Below are positions 58,036 to 64,000 of a stretch of DNA of 64,000 nucleotides, piece after piece (the first letter of the stretch is position 1; every line of letters starts with the position of its first letter). The DNA is taken from NCBI RefSeq assembly GCF_016774335.1, contig NZ_JAETWA010000046.1, positions 1-64,000 on the forward strand. The letters run 5' to 3'. The notes under the pieces are model-generated. The model did not search any database. It worked only from the letters and a program-made list of their open reading frames with translations, and was not told the DNA's origin. The DNA comes from Luteimonas saliphila. GTDB taxonomy: Bacteria; Pseudomonadota; Gammaproteobacteria; Xanthomonadales; Xanthomonadaceae. A program made the translations under genes and the position numbers.

Positions 58036-58953
58036 TCACGATATCGGATCCGCGGCGTGCCGCGCGTGCTCGCGCGCTTCGTCCAGGAGCCAGTCGCGGA
58101 ACACCCGGAAGCCGGCATGCGCGCGCGAGCGTTCCGGATACACCAGCCAGTGCCCGCTGCCGGTCCGCAACCGCCGATCCGACAGCGCCACCAGCTGACC
58201 GGAATCCAGCAGCAGCCGCGCGCGGGTAGTCCGGCCCAGCGCGACGCCGACCCCCGCGAGCGCGGCGCGGTGGTGCGCCTCGGTGTCGTCGAGCATTGCC
58301 ACGTAGCGCGTGGGGGGCTCCTGCCCGACATGGGCGAACCAGCGGTTCCACTGCCCGTCCGGATCCCCCACCAGCGGCCACTGCGACAGCGGCGCCGCCC
58401 CGACACCGCCCATGCGTTCGACCAGCGCCGGGCTGGCCATCGGCACCAGCCATTCGTCGAACAGCGGTTCTGCGACGGTGCCGGGCCATTGGCCGCGACC
58501 GATGCGCAGCGCTGCGTCGACCTCAGGCTCGCGCGCGAAATCGGCCACCGCCTCGGTCGACTGCAGGTTGATCTCGACCGTCGGATGCGCGGCGAGGAAG
58601 GCGCCCAGCCGCGGCACCAGCCATGCCGACGCCATCGACGGCAGCACGCTGATCGTCAGCACGTTCCCGCGGGGCGCGGCGAAGGGATGCAGCGCGTCGG
58701 CGATCGCGTCCAGGTGCGGCGCGATGCGGTCGAGCAGGCGCTGGCCGTCGGCGGTCGCCGACACACCGCGTGCGCCGCGGACCAGCAGTGGGTAGCCCAG
58801 CCGCTGTTCGAGCGTGCGCATCTGGTGGCTCAGCGCACTGACGGTGAGGTTCAGCGACTCGGCGGCACGGGTCAGGTTGCCGTGGCGGACCGCGGCGACG
58901 AAACCCTGCAGCGCATGTAGCGGCGGGCGGGACATACCTTGAAAATCGTTCAA
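58036..58953 (-). CDS. LysR-family transcriptional regulator, GcvA-like
   Basis: 305 residues. N-terminal winged HTH (LHALQGFVAAVRHGNLTRAAESLNLTVSALSHQMRTLEQRLG) and C-terminal co-inducer domain with VLPSMASAWLVPRLGAFLAAHP, the pattern of the GcvA/AmpR subgroup. The divergent small gene at 59038 is the natural target, with palindromic sites in the shared control region. A later ATG (residue 7) is an alternative start. The effector is unknown. Confidence 0.92.
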   Translation of the reverse strand: MNDFQGMSRPPLHALQGFVAAVRHGNLTRAAESLNLTVSALSHQMRTLEQRLGYPLLVRGARGVSATADGQRLLDRIAPHLDAIADALHPFAAPRGNVLTISVLPSMASAWLVPRLGAFLAAHPTVEINLQSTEAVADFAREPEVDAALRIGRGQWPGTVAEPLFDEWLVPMASPALVERMGGVGAAPLSQWPLVGDPDGQWNRWFAHVGQEPPTRYVAMLDDTEAHHRAALAGVGVALGRTTRARLLLDSGQLVALSDRRLRTGSGHWLVYPERSRAHAGFRVFRDWLLDEAREHARHAADPIS

Positions 58954-58983
58954 GTCTGGCTTGCGGAAGTTTCGCTTTTCCGC
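58938..58983. promoter_or_regulatory. Palindromic sites between LysR gene and divergent small gene
   Basis: CTTGAA and TTCAAG pair at 58938-58954, overlapping the start of the LysR gene, and GCGGAA/TTCCGC pair around nine bases at 58963-58983. LysR proteins bind interrupted dyads in such divergent gaps, so these are the likely regulator sites. Confidence 0.5.
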
Positions 58984-59037
58984 CCCGGATCATGCGCCTA
59001 TGTTTCGAGCCACTCAAGACAGTACATGAGGTGCCGA

Positions 59038-62018
<2,981 letters not shown>

Positions 62019-64000
62019 ATGACGCACCACACCAGGCGCGGACGCGCCCATATGCCCCGATCCACGCAACTGAGCCGGACCATCCGCTGCCTGCTGGTCG
62101 CGGGCCTGGCCTCGGCGCCCTTCCATGCCTCGGCCCAGGATGGCGCGGCGGCCGGCGTGGATGCCACGGTGCTGGACGCGGTGCGCGTGAGCGGCAGCTA
62201 CAGCCGCAGCCTGGACCGCGCGGTGGACCTCAAGCGCGACAACGTCGGTTTCTCCGATTCCATCGTCGCCACCGACGTGGTGGATTTTCCAGAACAGAAC
62301 CTCGCCGAGGCGTTGCAGCGGATGCCGGGCGTGACCATCGAACGCAACAAGGGGCTGGGCACCGCGGTCAACGTGCGCGGCCTGCCGTCCGAGTACACCC
62401 ACGTCTCCATCAACGACCTCGCCACCGCCTCCGGCAGCGGCGGGCGCGACGTCGAGTTCGACATCTTCGCCTCCGAGATCATCCAGCAGGTGACGGTGCA
62501 GAAGTCGCCCACCGCGGCGCTGGAGGAAGGCGGCATCGCCGGGTCGGTGCAGATCTCCACGGCCCGGCCGTTCGACTACAGCGAGCGCAAGCTGGTCTTC
62601 GCGGCCGAAGGCGCGCACAACTCGATCTCCGGCGAGACCGACCCCAAGGTCTCGTTCCTCGCGAGCGACACCTGGGGCGACTGGGGCGCGCTGGTGTCGT
62701 TCTCCAGGGCGACGCGGACCAACCGCACCGACTCGAACTCGGGCATCAACTTCCGTCCCTCGTCGCGCTTCCTGGGCGCCTCGGGTACCCGCGGCGAGCA
62801 AGCAGAGGCGGTGCTGGAGCGCGACACCGGCGTGGTCGTCGACGACCGCAGCGACGCCGACGAGACCAACCTGATCGTGTTCCAGGACAAGGTGGGCGAC
62901 CGCGTCCACCTCAACGACCAGGACAAGTGGGGCGCCACCGCATCGCTGCAGTACAAGCCGGGCAACCGGTTCAGCCTGACCTTCGATGCGATGGTCGGCG
63001 GCTACGACACCACCGAGGACGAGTACGACGCCGCCGCCTACTCCGCCTCCAGCCGCAGTACGTTCGAGACCATCCACGAGTACGACGACACCACCCTGGC
63101 CGAGCATGGCATCGTGGTGCTGCGCGACGTGTCCTACACCGCCACCCAGCACGAGTTCCTGAGCAAGGAACGCATCAGCGAGAACGACTATGGCCAGTAC
63201 AGCGTGGCGCTGGACTGGAAGGACGACAGCTGGAACATCGATGCCCTGCTGGGCTACTCGGGTGCGGAGAAGCGGCTCGACTACGCCAACCTCAAGCACG
63301 TCGCCTACGCGCCTTCGCGCTCGCGCTGGACCGGTACCGGCGGGGAAACCATCCCCAGCGCCGATCCGGCCACGATCGACATGTACGACGCGCCGGAGCG
63401 CTACCTGTTCGAGGCCTACGAGACCACGCTGGAGCAGATCACCGACGACAAGTACGCCGCGCAGGCGAACGCGCGCAAGACCCTGGACCTGGGCTTCTTT
63501 CCCGCGCTGCACGCGGTGCAGTTCGGTGCGCGCCACACCGACAAGTCGAAGGAGCGCCAGCGCGGCGCGCTCAACATCCACGGGCCGGGACCGGGCGACA
63601 CCTCGTGGGCCAACACCCGCACCCTGGCCGACAGCGAGTTGCAGTCGGTGGACGGACTCGTCCCCGGCGGGCGCTATCGCGCGCGGAACCTGGACTGGGC
63701 GCAGATCTCCAACGACTACGCGCGGGGCACCTTCCGCTACGCCGGTTTCGTCACGCCGTTCCAGGAGGGCGAGTACTACCGCGTGGACGAGGAGGCGACC
63801 AGCCTGTACGCGATGGCCGACTTCGCGTTCGACCTGGGCGCGGTCCCGGTGTCCCTCAACGCCGGCGTGCGCTACGTGGACACCTCGGTGGTCTCGTTCG
63901 GCTACCACCCGATCCAGAACCCGGACGGCACGCCCGGCTTCACCGAGGACCCGGTGTCGCAGGACGGCGGGTACTCGAACCTGCTGCCGTCGCTCAACAT
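62019..64000 (+). CDS. TonB-dependent receptor, Xanthomonas/Caulobacter type (partial)
   Basis: 660 codons are seen; the gene runs off the right edge. Signal peptide after a short basic start (LLVAGLASAPFHASAQ), then mature TLDAVRVSGSYSRSLDRAVDLKRDN. The plug domain has FPEQNLAEALQRMPGVTIERNKGLGTAVNVRGLPSEYT and ALEEGGIAGSVQISTARPFDY, hallmarks of the large TIGR01782-type receptors that take up carbohydrates or iron in Xanthomonads and Caulobacters. The barrel begins near residue 190. Substrate unknown. Start ATG 62019 gives the signal peptide; a second ATG is 33 bases on. Confidence 0.88.
   Translation, partial: MTHHTRRGRAHMPRSTQLSRTIRCLLVAGLASAPFHASAQDGAAAGVDATVLDAVRVSGSYSRSLDRAVDLKRDNVGFSDSIVATDVVDFPEQNLAEALQRMPGVTIERNKGLGTAVNVRGLPSEYTHVSINDLATASGSGGRDVEFDIFASEIIQQVTVQKSPTAALEEGGIAGSVQISTARPFDYSERKLVFAAEGAHNSISGETDPKVSFLASDTWGDWGALVSFSRATRTNRTDSNSGINFRPSSRFLGASGTRGEQAEAVLERDTGVVVDDRSDADETNLIVFQDKVGDRVHLNDQDKWGATASLQYKPGNRFSLTFDAMVGGYDTTEDEYDAAAYSASSRSTFETIHEYDDTTLAEHGIVVLRDVSYTATQHEFLSKERISENDYGQYSVALDWKDDSWNIDALLGYSGAEKRLDYANLKHVAYAPSRSRWTGTGGETIPSADPATIDMYDAPERYLFEAYETTLEQITDDKYAAQANARKTLDLGFFPALHAVQFGARHTDKSKERQRGALNIHGPGPGDTSWANTRTLADSELQSVDGLVPGGRYRARNLDWAQISNDYARGTFRYAGFVTPFQEGEYYRVDEEATSLYAMADFAFDLGAVPVSLNAGVRYVDTSVVSFGYHPIQNPDGTPGFTEDPVSQDGGYSNLLPSLN

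Overview
The window is high-GC chromosomal DNA from a gammaproteobacterium of the Xanthomonadaceae (Lysobacteraceae), most like a Lysobacter, Luteimonas or Pseudoxanthomonas relative. The family call rests on the attC sites of the integron, the gene order rpmH-dnaA-dnaN-recF-gyrB followed by a tonB-exbB-exbD-exbD-pdxJ neighbourhood, a monomeric isocitrate dehydrogenase, a TonB receptor of the Xanthomonas/Caulobacter type, and heptanucleotide tandem repeats. A genus or species cannot be fixed by eye.

Region 1-3251 is the attI end of a chromosomal integron. Five complete gene cassettes and one partial cassette, all oriented leftward, are separated by five attC sites. They are followed by attI, a good candidate cassette promoter and an intact integron integrase gene pointing away from the array. 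The array continues past the left edge. Region 3248-6197 is a phenylalanine/tyrosine catabolic locus (Lrp-type regulator, phenylalanine hydroxylase, aromatic aminotransferase). Then come a TonB receptor, a 2OG-Fe(II) oxygenase, a histidine kinase/response regulator pair, a radical SAM protein, a cardiolipin synthase, a small membrane protein and pdxJ.

Region 15604-32424 is the replication-origin neighbourhood. The minus strand carries tonB-exbB-exbD1-exbD2 (plus a third, detached exbD), a TPR protein, an M48 peptidase lipoprotein, gyrB, recF, dnaN and dnaA. The plus strand carries rpmH, rnpA, yidC and mnmE. The dnaA-dnaN gap holds an AT-rich stretch and four DnaA-box-like sites (oriC candidate). 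Three perfect 14-bp ParB-site (parS) palindromes lie in and beside recF.

Region 32608-42172 holds a TonB-like lipoprotein, two ABC exporter pairs (NatAB-like and YadGH-like), a peptidase-like lipoprotein, a small XRE regulator with a membrane protein and twin palindromic operators, a ferredoxin-NADP reductase and a ketopantoate-reductase-like gene. Region 42222-51058 looks like a surface/signalling module: a secreted triple-repeat protein, a frameshifted lipoprotein, an ECF-like sigma factor, two secreted proteins, a membrane Ser/Thr kinase with TPR-like repeats, and a trimeric autotransporter adhesin. The right end has tatD and hrpB divergent across a 36-bp inverted repeat that includes both start codons, a REC-kinase hybrid, an rRNA pseudouridine synthase, an exported methyltransferase-like protein, a LysR regulator facing a small gene, icd, and a second TonB receptor that runs off the right edge.

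Repeats are frequent: attC sites, REP-like inverted pairs, a long hairpin element, and 7-bp tandem repeats. One 7-bp array ends exactly at the proposed mnmE start codon. No CRISPR array, insertion sequence, prophage, rRNA or tRNA was recognised.
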